Shown here piece by piece: positions 25,876 through 34,786 of a stretch of DNA of 64,000 nt. Where the stretch lies: assembly GCA_022781445.1 (NCBI GenBank), contig JALETQ010000026.1, forward strand, positions 96,701 to 160,700, in the 5' to 3' direction. Below the pieces are notes generated by a model. That model searched no databases, was not told the origin of the DNA, and saw only the letters and a program-made list of their open reading frames with translations. Source of the DNA: Prevotella sp. GTDB taxonomy: Bacteria; Bacteroidota; Bacteroidia; Bacteroidales; Bacteroidaceae. Position 1 is the first letter of the stretch, and every line of letters begins with the position of its first letter. Made by a program: the position numbers and the translations under genes.

Positions 25876-26290
25876 CTCTTCTTATGTTTAAGACCTTATA
25901 TATATCATCGTCCACACGAAAACGAGGGTCGTAAAATCGCTTAAATGCATCTTTGGCACATAAGGAAAGGTTCTTGGTGATATGCACCCACCTTTCGTCC
26001 CTGACTTTGATGAGGTTGGAAATTTGTGCATAGAACCTTGCTATCTGCCCAAGGATGGCAATGGCTTCTCTCTCATTGGCGCCCATTGGAGGAACGGCTA
26101 CCACCTCGCCATTTAGGAGTATCTCACGGCAGTAATCGGAGAACCTTCGCCCTGTGTTTTCCGCCCTTGACTTGATACGCTGCTTTTCCTCTAAAGTGCA
26201 TCTTACTTTGATGAACTCCGTCTTGTTTATCCTCTCTTCTTCTTTACCTCGTTGCTGCCATTTGGCAGTTCTGCTATCATATCTGTTCAT
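25859..26290 (-). CDS. mobA: Mobilization accessory protein (MobA/MobC type, ribbon-helix-helix)
   Basis: 143 residues. The N-terminal part (TEFIKVRCTLEEKQRIKSRAENTG, then RFSDYCREILL) fits the ribbon-helix-helix oriT-binding accessory proteins that assemble the relaxosome. The C-terminal segment is helical (REAIAILGQIARFYAQISNLIK). It lies directly upstream of and overlaps the relaxase, and the spacer before it carries oriT-like hairpins. Confidence 0.85.
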   Translation of the reverse strand: MNRYDSRTAKWQQRGKEEERINKTEFIKVRCTLEEKQRIKSRAENTGRRFSDYCREILLNGEVVAVPPMGANEREAIAILGQIARFYAQISNLIKVRDERWVHITKNLSLCAKDAFKRFYDPRFRVDDDIYKVLNIRRDDRKM

Positions 26291-26374
26291 ATAAAAGTCC
26301 TCTTTTCTTTGTTTTCAATCTTGCTTAATTTATGAACGCTGACCGATGAGAATGGAGTGATTACGGTCTAATCT

Positions 26375-26460
26375 CCCCGATGGTCTGACGAGGGGAGCAA
26401 GCGCAGTTTGTGGGCACAAACTGACGTCTTGCAATGTCAGCTAACGAAACGTTTACGCAT
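26375..26460. other. Probable origin of transfer (oriT)
   Basis: The 350-base gap upstream of mobA contains a CTCCCC...GGGGAG stem and, just after it, CAGTTTGTG-GG-CACAAACTG, a perfect nine-base-pair hairpin, followed by GACGTCTTGCAATGTC. Hairpins next to the mob operon are the usual layout of oriT in Bacteroides mobilizable elements. The nick site itself cannot be read from sequence. Confidence 0.55.
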
Positions 26461-26640
26461 AAAGCGTTCTGTAGTCTAAAAGTGAATGCTGTGTATTCCG
26501 TGCCTGACTGTGTTCGTGGCATTCCCACCGTTCAGTAGGTTCGATAAATGTTCGTCGTCATATTCTCTGAAAAAGGGTTGAGGGTTTTAAGTGGAAAGGT
26601 TGTCCCTTTTCCAGAGAACCCTCGCCCCTTTTCCTGCAAT

Positions 26641-27099
26641 TTACAATCGTCTCCATTTCTCTATGTCCTCACCATACTCTTCCAAATGGATGCGTACGAT
26701 GTTCTCCACGAAACTTGAAAGGTTACTGCCCCTGTCGCCCAACCTGCGGACGATGAAGTCGGCACGCTCCTGTGTCTCCCTACTCAAATAGACCGCCTTT
26801 CGGTCGTTAAGTTTTGTCGGGACAAGGAAAGATTGCTTGTAGGCTTCAAGCGTCTCCTTTCTCATCTTGGCACTGATGCGTCTTTGAACGGCTGTGTTCT
26901 CAATGTTCTGTGAAGGTTCAGAGTGCGTGGTATTCTCTGTGTCCTGTTCGTTTAGGGCTTGAATAAATCTGGCTTTGCTTGCCTGAAGTTCGGCAATGAT
27001 ATATTCTGACGAGCCTTCAATTTGGTTTAGTCCTAAAGACTGATTGGTAGAGTGGCTGGTATTCTCCATTTTCTTGTTACCTGTTGTTTTCTTTTCCAT
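26641..27099 (-). CDS. DUF3408 protein of conjugative/mobilizable elements
   Basis: 152 residues. The N-terminal half is polar and likely disordered. The C-terminal 70 residues carry the DUF3408 pattern: SFLVPTKLNDRKAVYLSRET, then IVRRLGDRGSNLSSFVENIVRIHLEEY. DUF3408 proteins are found next to transfer genes in Bacteroides elements and resemble DNA-binding ribbon-helix-helix proteins; their role is unclear. Only 4 bases separate it from the primase gene. Confidence 0.8.
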   Translation of the reverse strand: MEKKTTGNKKMENTSHSTNQSLGLNQIEGSSEYIIAELQASKARFIQALNEQDTENTTHSEPSQNIENTAVQRRISAKMRKETLEAYKQSFLVPTKLNDRKAVYLSRETQERADFIVRRLGDRGSNLSSFVENIVRIHLEEYGEDIEKWRRL

Positions 27100-27103
27100 A
27101 GTT

Positions 27104-28102
27104 TTATCTCATTTTATGTTTGATTTGTTTTGATTTCTTGTTTTGTTCTGTAACCGACAGTCGTGTCCGTTCCTGCGCTTTCTGCTTCTGCAGCTCACGG
27201 ATACGACAGACATGAAATTCGTTGAGGTCTTTGAAGTCCTTGTAATGTATGGACATATCCTCTACCTTGAAACCAGCCTTTAGAAATTCCTGCACAGCCC
27301 TCCGTCCTGCATCGTCATTGTCAAGGAAGGCACAGATATGGGTTAAGTGTCGGTCGCTCAGATAGCGGACGGTCCTCGCCACATTGCTCACGGAGTTCAT
27401 CACAAGGCAGTGATTGGTGATTTCTCCTTTCATTGAAAGGAAAGACAGAAAATCCATAAATCCCTCAAACACGCATAAAGGCTGTGTCTTGTCTATTGGG
27501 TTTTCTGTCTGTTTGTCCGTGAATATCGGAGTAATGTCCTTTGGTGCTATCGTTCCCTTGAACGAGCCGTTGTCCCGAAGCTCAAACCCTCCCGACAGGT
27601 TGGCAAAGCCGATGGCTTGGTAGCGCCTGCCCCTAACCTCGTAACTGACACATTTGAGGAATGGCATAGCCTTTTCCAAGTCAATGCAGCGTTCCCTCGC
27701 AAGATACTCCTGCAAATGTGGTGGCAGGGTGTCTGATACCTCTATCAGTCTCCTTGCTCCATTTTCAGTCATCCCAGATTGGGTATTGTTTGATGCGAAG
27801 TCATTACGAGAACTATAGGTACCATTAGCGGGAGCGTTCTGCCCCAAACGGCGGATGGCTTCCGACAGCGTGCAGCCCTCCAAGCGCATACAGAGGTCGA
27901 TGATGCTACCGCCCCTGCCTTCGGCATAGTCTATCCAGAGGTTATTCTCTGTGTCCACCTTGAAACTCGGATGCGTTTCTTCCCTGAGCGGTGAACGGTA
28001 CAGGGCATAGGAAGCAGTTCTGCGAACAGGCTTGATGCCTTTCCTTTCAAGATACTCCACGATGGGGTATCGCTTGATGCTTGATAAATCTTTTTCTTTC
28101 AT
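27104..28102 (-). CDS. Toprim-domain primase of the mobile element
   Basis: 332 residues from ATG 28102 (MKEKDLSSIKRYP); an earlier ATG at 28231 is possible but begins in a low-complexity leader. The N-terminal 90 residues resemble the CHC2 primase domain (VEYLERKGIKPVRR, HPSFKVDTENNLWIDYAEGRGG) but without the zinc cysteines. The Toprim domain follows with LCVFEGFMDFLSFLS and AFLDNDDAGRRAV, the acidic catalytic residues. It likely primes replication of the excised or transferred strand. Lies between vapE and the DUF3408 gene. Confidence 0.85.
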   Translation of the reverse strand: MKEKDLSSIKRYPIVEYLERKGIKPVRRTASYALYRSPLREETHPSFKVDTENNLWIDYAEGRGGSIIDLCMRLEGCTLSEAIRRLGQNAPANGTYSSRNDFASNNTQSGMTENGARRLIEVSDTLPPHLQEYLARERCIDLEKAMPFLKCVSYEVRGRRYQAIGFANLSGGFELRDNGSFKGTIAPKDITPIFTDKQTENPIDKTQPLCVFEGFMDFLSFLSMKGEITNHCLVMNSVSNVARTVRYLSDRHLTHICAFLDNDDAGRRAVQEFLKAGFKVEDMSIHYKDFKDLNEFHVCRIRELQKQKAQERTRLSVTEQNKKSKQIKHKMR

Positions 28103-28327
28103 TGTGATATGTTTTAATTGAATTGATTGAATAATTTTTACTTGAATGACAATGGTGTGTTTGAATGATATTTGAATGGGGCTTGAAAGAAATTCTCTTT
28201 TCCCAAGTTTTTCCCTTCCAAACTTTTTCATCTTTCTTCTTACTACATACTATTTTGTGATAAGTGTTTGATAATCAATCTTATTTTGTAGTATCAAGTC
28301 ATACTACAAACTTACGACATACACCTA

Positions 28328-29683
28328 CTACATTTGGCTGCTGCAACTATTCAGCAAAGGACATGGTAGAATCTTCCTTACCTTATACACATAGATGGGG
28401 CTGCCACCCTCTCGCCTCTTGCTCACTTTCTCAAAGCCTGCCCTTTTCAAGGCTTCGCCCATGTGCTTCAAGGATAAGAGATGATGCGTATAGTAGCCTA
28501 AGTAGGTGATGATCTCTGTGGTAGTCATATAGGTACAGTGGGGATTATCCTCCGTTGGCTTTTCAAAGCAACGCAGTAAGAGTTCCATCTCAGCGGTCTG
28601 TACCTGAAAGTCCTCACTCTCCCTGTATAGTTCGACAATCTCTTCATCATCAAACCAATAGCGGAAACCTGCGTTCAACAAGGCTTTGGCTTCCGCATAG
28701 ACATCATCCATTGAAATACTCTTTGCCCTGTTAATGTCAATGGACAACACCTCAAAGGGCAGAAACCTTCTGCTGCCTGTCGGGTCGGTAAGAAAGTCGT
28801 TGCCGTTCACCGATGCCATGAAACTTGCCAAGTGGGGATGTTCCTCCACATACTTGTCGTAGGGCATGCGGTACTTGACCATCGGGCAGGTAATGAGGTT
28901 CTTCAGTTCGTTCTCGTCACGCTTGTTGAGGGCTTTGAGCTGGTCGTCGATGTTCACGATGAGGTTCTGCCCGATATAGGTAAGCGTGTCCTTCTCCTGT
29001 GGATATATCTTTCCCGTGTAGCTGTAACCGTGCAGGGCAGGCGGACAGAGCAAATCCAAGAATGTTGTCTTGAACTTGCCCTGCTCGCCTGTCAGCACGA
29101 GACAGGTGTGGTTACGGCACTCACGGTCGTCCATGGCGTTGGCGACCACTGCCACGAGCCACTTGGTGAGGTATGGCAGCCACTTGTCAGAGTTACGCAC
29201 AACCACACAGCTTGCCAAGTCGGGAATGGCTTTCAGTGAAAAGGAAGAAGTATCACAATGGCTATTGTGTTCTTCATTACCAATACTATTACTGCCATAA
29301 TTATAACTATCGCTATTGCCACTATTATTGCCACTGCTATTACCAATATCCACCAAGGGCAATCCCTTGAAATACACCTGTATGGGATTGATGCGTGGAG
29401 AGAAACTGCTCTCGATGATGGAATAGAGGTTATCGGAAGAAGTAACGATACCGACATCGTTGTCAAGTTCCCTGCGGAGCGTGTTGATTTCATAGCGCCC
29501 CACTTTTGAGAAGTGAGCATCGTTCTTGCCCCTGTATTCGGTTCTTCCCAACACCGTGTTGTATCTGAACTCATAATAGGAGGAGAGATAAGTTTCTATC
29601 TCACCATTTTTGGAAGAGATCTTCCTTTGCTTGGACGTATTGTTTTCGCCTTCCAATTTGCCTTTATCTGCACTTGTTTTCAT
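28328..29683 (-). CDS. VapE-type (virulence-associated E) P-loop ATPase
   Basis: 451 residues from ATG 29683 (MKTSADKGKLEG). The frame stays open up to 30085, but that upstream part looks like spacer and lacks start context. The core has Walker A LTGEQGKFKTT, a following DTLTYIGQNLIVNIDDQLK and the VapE marker GSRRFLPFEVL. The family is helicase or primase-helicase-like and common in mobile elements and phages. It probably works with the Toprim primase encoded next to it. The C-terminal 100 residues look like a winged helix (EIITYLGYYTHHL). Confidence 0.82.
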   Translation of the reverse strand: MKTSADKGKLEGENNTSKQRKISSKNGEIETYLSSYYEFRYNTVLGRTEYRGKNDAHFSKVGRYEINTLRRELDNDVGIVTSSDNLYSIIESSFSPRINPIQVYFKGLPLVDIGNSSGNNSGNSDSYNYGSNSIGNEEHNSHCDTSSFSLKAIPDLASCVVVRNSDKWLPYLTKWLVAVVANAMDDRECRNHTCLVLTGEQGKFKTTFLDLLCPPALHGYSYTGKIYPQEKDTLTYIGQNLIVNIDDQLKALNKRDENELKNLITCPMVKYRMPYDKYVEEHPHLASFMASVNGNDFLTDPTGSRRFLPFEVLSIDINRAKSISMDDVYAEAKALLNAGFRYWFDDEEIVELYRESEDFQVQTAEMELLLRCFEKPTEDNPHCTYMTTTEIITYLGYYTHHLLSLKHMGEALKRAGFEKVSKRREGGSPIYVYKVRKILPCPLLNSCSSQM

Positions 29684-30153
29684 TATATGCTTGGTTTGGT
29701 TTCCGAGAGTGAAGTTAGGAAGAGAACAGGAAAGTTCCAAGCATTCAAAGAGTGCTTGCATAATGTTGCGCTCATTCGCAATAAAGTTCGCACGGATTTT
29801 TTTGTAGATGGGAAAAGCAAAGACTGATTTAAGCCTAAAATAAGTCAAGACGGGGGATAAAAAACAAGAAAAGGCAGAGGTAGAAGTGTGCTCTTTGCAC
29901 ACGTTTGCAGTATTCAGCACCGATATTACAAACGAAAGAATTAGCCCAGAAATATGGTAGCGTTTGTCCACACTAAGAGTGCCACAAGCTGCCACTTGGG
30001 CGAAAAACGATTGAATAGGAGATGCATCACCGTATCTTTGTACCCAACGGACGGTGAAAGAAGAAAACAGGGTAAGAAGGTGCAAACGGCTGCCGATAAA
30101 ATGCGTTAGCTTTTCCTTGAAATTCCCGATATTTCCCTGCTGTTCCCTGCTGC

Positions 30154-30184
30154 TTTGAAGTATGACAAACTCATCCTACTTTTG
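30154..30184 (+). promoter_or_regulatory. Bacteroidetes promoter for the excisionase-like genes
   Basis: TTTG (30154-30157) and TACTTTTG (30177-30184) are 19 bases apart. About 90 bases of leader precede the ATG at 30274. The rest of the 29684-30273 spacer contains no gene I can support. Confidence 0.65.
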
Positions 30185-30273
30185 CAGGCATAAACGTGCG
30201 GTGAAACGCAGAACAGGCAAAGGTATTGTCAATACCAATAAGACGGAATTACAAACAAAACAATTATAAAACT

Positions 30274-30561
30274 ATGGGATATTTTATCATTACGGATTCA
30301 AATTGGACAAGGCTCAAGAATGAGATTCTCTGTCTTGCCGAGACCTGCCACAAGGCATTCGGAGAACAAAGCAAGCACACCGATTGGCTGCACAACGGTG
30401 ATGTATGCAAGTTGCTTAACATCAGCAAGCGCACATTGCAGCACCATCGGGATACAGGTGTGTTGCCTTTCTCGCAAATCGGGCATAAGTGCTATTACAG
30501 GCGTGAGGATGTGGAGCTATTGCTCCAAACCAAATCGGATAAATCGAAAAGACAAATTTAA
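30274..30561 (+). CDS. Excisionase-like helix-turn-helix protein 1
   Basis: 95 residues from ATG 30274 (MGYFIITDSNW). The C-terminal half has the MerR/excisionase winged helix pattern: LHNGDVCKLLNISKRTLQHH, RDTGVLPFSQIGHKCYYRREDVELLL. In Bacteroides elements, such proteins regulate the mobilization module or assist integrase-driven excision. It is followed after 25 bases by a second gene of the same type. An in-frame upstream ATG at 30226 is less likely. Confidence 0.82.
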   Translation: MGYFIITDSNWTRLKNEILCLAETCHKAFGEQSKHTDWLHNGDVCKLLNISKRTLQHHRDTGVLPFSQIGHKCYYRREDVELLLQTKSDKSKRQI

Positions 30562-30586
30562 AAATAACAAATAAGGAAAGAGAAAT

Positions 30587-30874
30587 ATGGAACAGGTAAG
30601 AGACTTGAACATGGATGCGGACGATATGCTGGTGGTGCTCTCCGCAGTTGAGGGAGTGAACAGACGGATAAAGGAAGTGGCACAGACACACAAACCGCTG
30701 TTTGGCGGTGAGCATTTCCTGACGGGTAAGGAAGTATGCGAGCGGCTGTATATCAGCCCTCGCACCTTGCAAGACTATCGGGACAGGAGAATTATTCCCT
30801 ACACACAATTTGCAGGGAAGATTCTCTACAAGGCTTCGGATTTGGAGAAGATGTTGGAAGATAATTATAAGTGA
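30587..30874 (+). CDS. Excisionase-like helix-turn-helix protein 2
   Basis: 95 residues. It has the same HTH_17-type winged helix as the preceding gene: FLTGKEVCERLYISPRTLQDY, then RDRRIIPYTQFAGKILYKASDLEKML. The N-terminal 40 residues are helical and differ from its neighbour. The two are probably co-transcribed and could form hetero-oligomers on the attachment sites, by analogy with paired Xis proteins of Bacteroides elements. Confidence 0.82.
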   Translation: MEQVRDLNMDADDMLVVLSAVEGVNRRIKEVAQTHKPLFGGEHFLTGKEVCERLYISPRTLQDYRDRRIIPYTQFAGKILYKASDLEKMLEDNYK

Positions 30875-31123
30875 TGGAAAATAAATCAAGGAGAATCCTC
30901 CGCATGTAACATCCGAACGAAGTCGTCTTATTTATAGTGTTTTGAGGCGATAAAAGCTGCAATTAAAATGCAACGACTCTTGACAGTCTTCCTGCAAACA
31001 TAATATGTGGATAATTAAATGTGGTGTTTGAGCATAAAGGAAAGGAGTACGAGGCTTACACTATGAATGAGGACTTAATTCAGACGATTACTTTAATTTT
31101 ATAAAACTATTACGAAACAGGTT
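30875..31123. other. Spacer with a possible gene remnant
   Basis: A short in-frame stretch (about 31020-31104, FEHKGKEYEAYTMNEDLIQTI) reads like the end of a larger protein but has no start or identifiable family. Otherwise empty and AT-rich. Confidence 0.3.
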
Positions 31124-31169
31124 GTATAAAAAATGATATTCGTAAAAATACAAATATCATTTTTTATAC
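31124..31169. terminator. Bidirectional terminator hairpin
   Basis: GTATAAAAAATGATATT (31124-31140) and AATATCATTTTTTATAC (31153-31169) are perfect complements. The stem is A/T rich with T-runs on both strands. It ends 24 bases from the 3' end of the lipoprotein gene at 31194, and so suits both converging transcripts. Confidence 0.75.
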
Positions 31170-31193
31170 ATTAATCCTTACATAAATATCTAA

Positions 31194-31895
31194 TTAATCC
31201 CAACTCTCAGAATAGTTTAAAACATACTGCCAAACTAAATTTTGAGGAGTATAAGGGATAAATCTATCATAAGAAGCCCCACTTATGTCACACTTCACAT
31301 AACGTAAGATGGTTGATGCTGTTACAAAACCATTTATACTATTCGTTGTATTTGTGAAGCCTTTTATTAATTTACCGTTTTTGTCATATTCATCTGGTGC
31401 CCATCCCATTGCAACATCATCTGGGTTTGTGTTATAGTTTCTAGGTTTAATACTCTCATTGTTACTTTGGGCTAAGTCTTTATATATCTTATAAAAGCAT
31501 ACTAAATATATACTGCCTTTGTATAAACCATATTTTTCTGCATCTGAAAAAATCATTTTTTTATACCCACCAAATTGTTCTTTGCGATCAAACCCTTTTA
31601 CCGTTATTTTCTTGGGATACGAATCGTTTGAAGCTCGTGTTTGATTGGAACTCCAAGCGTCGGGCTCAGAATTAGTAGTTGAAATAAAGTCAGAAAGTTT
31701 AGCCGTGTATACAGTTGTGTCTTCAAGGTGAATCAACTCACCTTTGTCCGTAATCACTGTATTTGCATCTTCTGCAGTTCGCTTTGATAATGCAGTACCA
31801 TTTGAAACCAATTCGTCTTGTGAATCGTTAGTACATGATGTTACTGATATGGCAAAAGCCATAATTGATAATAAGAAAAGTTTTTTCATCACCAT
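31194..31895 (-). CDS. Cargo lipoprotein A of unknown function
   Basis: 233 residues (231 from an alternative ATG at 31889). A lipoprotein signal with lipobox VTSC gives lipidated Cys21. The mature part has SKRTAEDANTVITDKGE, then KKITVKGFDRKEQFGGYKKMIF and a C-terminal QYVLNYSESW. No family recognised. It is co-oriented with lipoprotein B and overlaps it by a few bases. Base composition is clearly AT-richer than the element's mobility genes, so the pair looks like separately acquired cargo. Confidence 0.7.
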   Translation of the reverse strand: MVMKKLFLLSIMAFAISVTSCTNDSQDELVSNGTALSKRTAEDANTVITDKGELIHLEDTTVYTAKLSDFISTTNSEPDAWSSNQTRASNDSYPKKITVKGFDRKEQFGGYKKMIFSDAEKYGLYKGSIYLVCFYKIYKDLAQSNNESIKPRNYNTNPDDVAMGWAPDEYDKNGKLIKGFTNTTNSINGFVTASTILRYVKCDISGASYDRFIPYTPQNLVWQYVLNYSESWD

Positions 31896-32491
31896 ATTGT
31901 TTTGATTTTAAAATATTTCCATTTAATATTTGATGGTTTAATTGGATAGTAAAAACCGACACTGTTTCCATTATCATCATATCCAATCTTTTTCATAATA
32001 GTATACGCTTCATATCTACCATTTGTGTTGCTAGAAGAAACAATGAATCCCCTCTTCCCTGTATTTAGATTTACTCCAATAGAATCTTTATTATAATCAT
32101 TATAGAAACCTTCTGTTAGAGCATATTCACCAGAAGACGGAATAAGTTTAATAACTTTAATGGTTTGCACAAAATATGTCTTTTTTTTGTCCAAATTATA
32201 TTTTTCTATCCATTTCCCAAATTTTGCTCTTTCCCAAGAAACTGACAATATTTCGTCATATCCATATGTCGAATCTTTCTTAGAGTCTTGATTTATTACG
32301 ACATCTTCGGGCTTTTTTCTAAAATTGCTCTCTGCATTTAAAAAAGAGTTTGCGCTTTCATAATTACACACATCTTCTTGTGTATACAAAATCATTCCAT
32401 CTTTCATGGAATAACGCAAAAGATGATTAGCGTCTTCTTCTTGACAACTAACCAAAAGAATTGTTAATATCGAAATAAAAACATATTTCAT
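31889..32491 (-). CDS. Cargo lipoprotein B of unknown function
   Basis: 200 residues from ATG 32491 (MKYVFISILTILLVSC), lipidated Cys16. An ATG at 32500 is in frame, but the purine-rich AGGAGG at 32502-32507 is only one base from it and ten bases from the ATG at 32491, so the latter is preferred. The mature part contains YGYDEILSVSWERAKFGKWIEKY and GFYNDYNKDSIGVNLNTGKRGF. Its C-terminus (PSNIKWKYF) echoes that of lipoprotein A (PQNLVWQYV), which suggests the two are distantly related paralogues. No named family. Confidence 0.68.
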   Translation of the reverse strand: MKYVFISILTILLVSCQEEDANHLLRYSMKDGMILYTQEDVCNYESANSFLNAESNFRKKPEDVVINQDSKKDSTYGYDEILSVSWERAKFGKWIEKYNLDKKKTYFVQTIKVIKLIPSSGEYALTEGFYNDYNKDSIGVNLNTGKRGFIVSSSNTNGRYEAYTIMKKIGYDDNGNSVGFYYPIKPSNIKWKYFKIKTIW

Positions 32492-32525
32492 AAAAATCAT
32501 TCCTCCTCAAAAATTGTATTTCGCG

Positions 32526-32533
32526 CCAAAGAT
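32526..32533 (-). promoter_or_regulatory. -7 box for the cargo lipoprotein pair
   Basis: The minus strand reads TATCTTTG about 35 bases before the start. An ATTG lies 20 bases further upstream in place of a perfect -33. Together with the nearby AGGAGG, this gives the pair its own transcription and translation signals. Confidence 0.5.
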
Positions 32534-32601
32534 AACAATAAAAAACAAAGCAAACAATTATTTTTCCATTTTTTTGAAAATTTAACTGCAGAGCAGCACG
32601 T

Positions 32602-32765
32602 GTAACTATTCAGCGGTAAGGCATATAAATTATCATTGATTATCAGCAAGTTACAGAATTAGATATAAACAAAATCAAGCGAATAATGTCATTTTGAGGT
32701 TTTTAACCACAATGTTGTGCTTATAAGTTGCTGATATTCAACTTTAATAACCGCTGAATAGTTAC
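32602..32765. repeat. 164-base non-coding element with 15-base terminal inverted repeats
   Basis: GTAACTATTCAGCGG (32602-32616) is repeated inverted at 32751-32765. Inside, ATCAGCAA appears on both arms, so the whole element is an imperfect palindrome. It sits between the cargo promoter and the recombinase genes and looks like a MITE or remnant ends of an insertion sequence. The rest of 32534-32989 is empty. Confidence 0.6.
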
Positions 32766-32989
32766 AGCAACCGTGTTATGGTCTGAAATGCGTCATCAAA
32801 TACCGTCCCTTAATTATACACAATACCACAATAGAGTTTATTTGAAAATATTTCAACATTAATATGTAGTCAAAAAGTAGTAACATGTAGGATAATTTCT
32901 AACTACATTCTAATCCTTTTCTTTCACTATATTACCTCATATTGTAGTTATGTAGTAGGATAATATCGGTGAAAAAAAAGGAAATATAT

Positions 32990-33409
32990 TCATCGGTTCT
33001 TGGTATTGCTCAACAGGAAGATTGGCGTTACAATGGCAGTCTCTGCCTGCAATTTTCTACTGATGTACTTTCTGAACAAATGTGCTTCCGTGCTGTCCAA
33101 CAGAAAGGACAGGGCAATGATGATAGGAAGCGGATAGAGTGGCGCATAGCCTTTCAATTGTCCGCTGATGAAAACAGGCTCTTCACCTGCACCCCTCTCA
33201 TCGGGATGCAAGGTGGAGGATTTCATAAGTGTTTGCAGTCTATGATTAAGTTTTCTCCACGTTACTCCGAAGAACCTTGTAAGTTCTCCCTCCGTCATGG
33301 CTATGTCTCCGATTCCCTTGCGGATGACTTGCATATTGCAACCCCAATCAAAGTAACTGCGATTATTGTCCGTGCTGGTCTTTGTTTTTGATTTATAGCT
33401 CGTATTCAT
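32990..33409 (-). CDS. Small protein coupled to the integrase gene
   Basis: 139 residues; ATG overlaps the integrase stop as ATGA, implying coupled translation. The central segment (MTEGELTRFFGVTWRKLNHRLQTL) resembles a helix-turn-helix. An opposite-strand frame over the same region (32969-33391) has no start context. Function unknown; a DNA-binding helper for recombination is a guess from position. Confidence 0.55.
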   Translation of the reverse strand: MNTSYKSKTKTSTDNNRSYFDWGCNMQVIRKGIGDIAMTEGELTRFFGVTWRKLNHRLQTLMKSSTLHPDERGAGEEPVFISGQLKGYAPLYPLPIIIALSFLLDSTEAHLFRKYISRKLQAETAIVTPIFLLSNTKNR

Positions 33410-34725
33410 GCCGTTTCCTCCTTTCTGCCATTTGAATTGACAGCAAAGGGAATTGTCTTTGTGTCTGTTGTTGCTTCCACATCTGCATTTACGGTATTTT
33501 TGTCCTTCGCCTTGTACCTGGCGATAAGCCTGTCCATGTCCTCCGAAATCTTACTATCCGTCACCTGCGCATAAATTTGAGTGCTTGATATGGAGGCGTG
33601 TCCCATCATCTTGGCTATACTCTCGATAGGGATTCCTGCGCTCAGACTCATCGTGCCGAATGTGTGACGAGCCATGTGGTAGGACAAACGCTCTCTGATA
33701 CCGCAAGCCTTTCCCACGATGCTCAGCTTGGTATCCATGACACTACGGCTGCAATCACGGTGAAAGACAAGGCGGTCGCCCTTTTCTTTCACCATCAGAT
33801 GTTCCTCGCTTCTTTCCTGCTCTTTCCTACAATGGCTGATGATAGCTTCAGCTATGGGATGTAACGGCACGATGAACTCAACCTTGGTCTTCTGACGTTC
33901 CTTTCTTATATACTGCTGTCCGTCCGCTGCCGTCTGGAAATGCCTGTATTCCAAATTCTCCATATCCGAGATAGCCAACCCTGTGAAGCAGGAAAAGACA
34001 AACATCAGCCGTGCCAACTCTGTTTCCCTGTCATTCATCTTCATTGCCACAAGTTTGGTGACTTCGCTCTTTTGCAGGAAGCGTATCTTCCTGTCCTCCT
34101 TCTCGTATTTGGCGTTCTCAAACGGATTGCAGCGGATTATCCTTTGGCTGACCGCACGAAACATCAACCTGCTCAGCCAACAGAGATGGCGGTTGATGGT
34201 AGGTGCTGCATAGCCACGCTTTTTGAGGAAGAAGCGGTATTCCTCAAACAAGTCTTCCGTAATTGTTCCGATGGGTATGTCCTGCACTCCTTTGTTTTCG
34301 ACAAACTCACGGAGATTTCTGTCAGAATGGAACAGGTTCAGATAAGTTCCCTCTGCCCTTGACTTGCCTACTGACTCTTTGACGGATTGCAGTTCCGCCC
34401 TGCTCATGGCAAGGAGCGTGGTGGGATTGGTGGCAATACCTTGCAAGCGGTTTTTGATAAGTTCCACGCTTACCACTCCATCCCCCGTCAGTATGTCCCG
34501 ATAGGTTTGCTCTACCAAATCCCTGAACTCGCTGATTCTTTGATTGGTCTTCCTGTCAGTCGTCAAACCCTGCTTGGCGTTCCACTCGGAGGCTTTACAC
34601 TCTTCTCCTGTGGTAATGGCGGTGCTCTTTCCGTCTATGGTGATACGGCAGAGAATGGCGGTGTTGCCGTCTGCCTTTGTCTTCTGTCTGTTGATGTAAA
34701 ACAGTATCTTGAATGTACTTCTCAT
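33406..34725 (-). CDS. Tyrosine recombinase / integrase 1
   Basis: 439 residues with the Bacteroidetes layout: arm-binding N-terminus, a SAM-like core-binding domain (residues about 110-210), and a catalytic domain with HMARHTFGT (His-x-x-Arg), MGHASISSTQIYAQV (nucleophile Tyr). The first catalytic Arg position reads FTGLAISDM, Ala instead of Arg, a substitution also known in CTnDOT-type integrases. Function: integration and excision of the element. It is separated from integrase 2 by 61 bases. Confidence 0.92.
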   Translation of the reverse strand: MRSTFKILFYINRQKTKADGNTAILCRITIDGKSTAITTGEECKASEWNAKQGLTTDRKTNQRISEFRDLVEQTYRDILTGDGVVSVELIKNRLQGIATNPTTLLAMSRAELQSVKESVGKSRAEGTYLNLFHSDRNLREFVENKGVQDIPIGTITEDLFEEYRFFLKKRGYAAPTINRHLCWLSRLMFRAVSQRIIRCNPFENAKYEKEDRKIRFLQKSEVTKLVAMKMNDRETELARLMFVFSCFTGLAISDMENLEYRHFQTAADGQQYIRKERQKTKVEFIVPLHPIAEAIISHCRKEQERSEEHLMVKEKGDRLVFHRDCSRSVMDTKLSIVGKACGIRERLSYHMARHTFGTMSLSAGIPIESIAKMMGHASISSTQIYAQVTDSKISEDMDRLIARYKAKDKNTVNADVEATTDTKTIPFAVNSNGRKEETA

Positions 34726-34786
34726 TGTCTTGGTGGTTTGAAGTTAATTAAATGAATAGATAAGAAATCAAATGACTTGATAAGGA

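Noticed and set aside
28328..30085. Full 585-residue reading of the VapE gene
   Set aside because: The upstream 134 codons look like spacer; the VapE-like protein starts well at 29683.
32969..33391. A 140-residue plus-strand frame
   Set aside because: Antisense to the small gene that is coupled to the integrase by an ATGA overlap.
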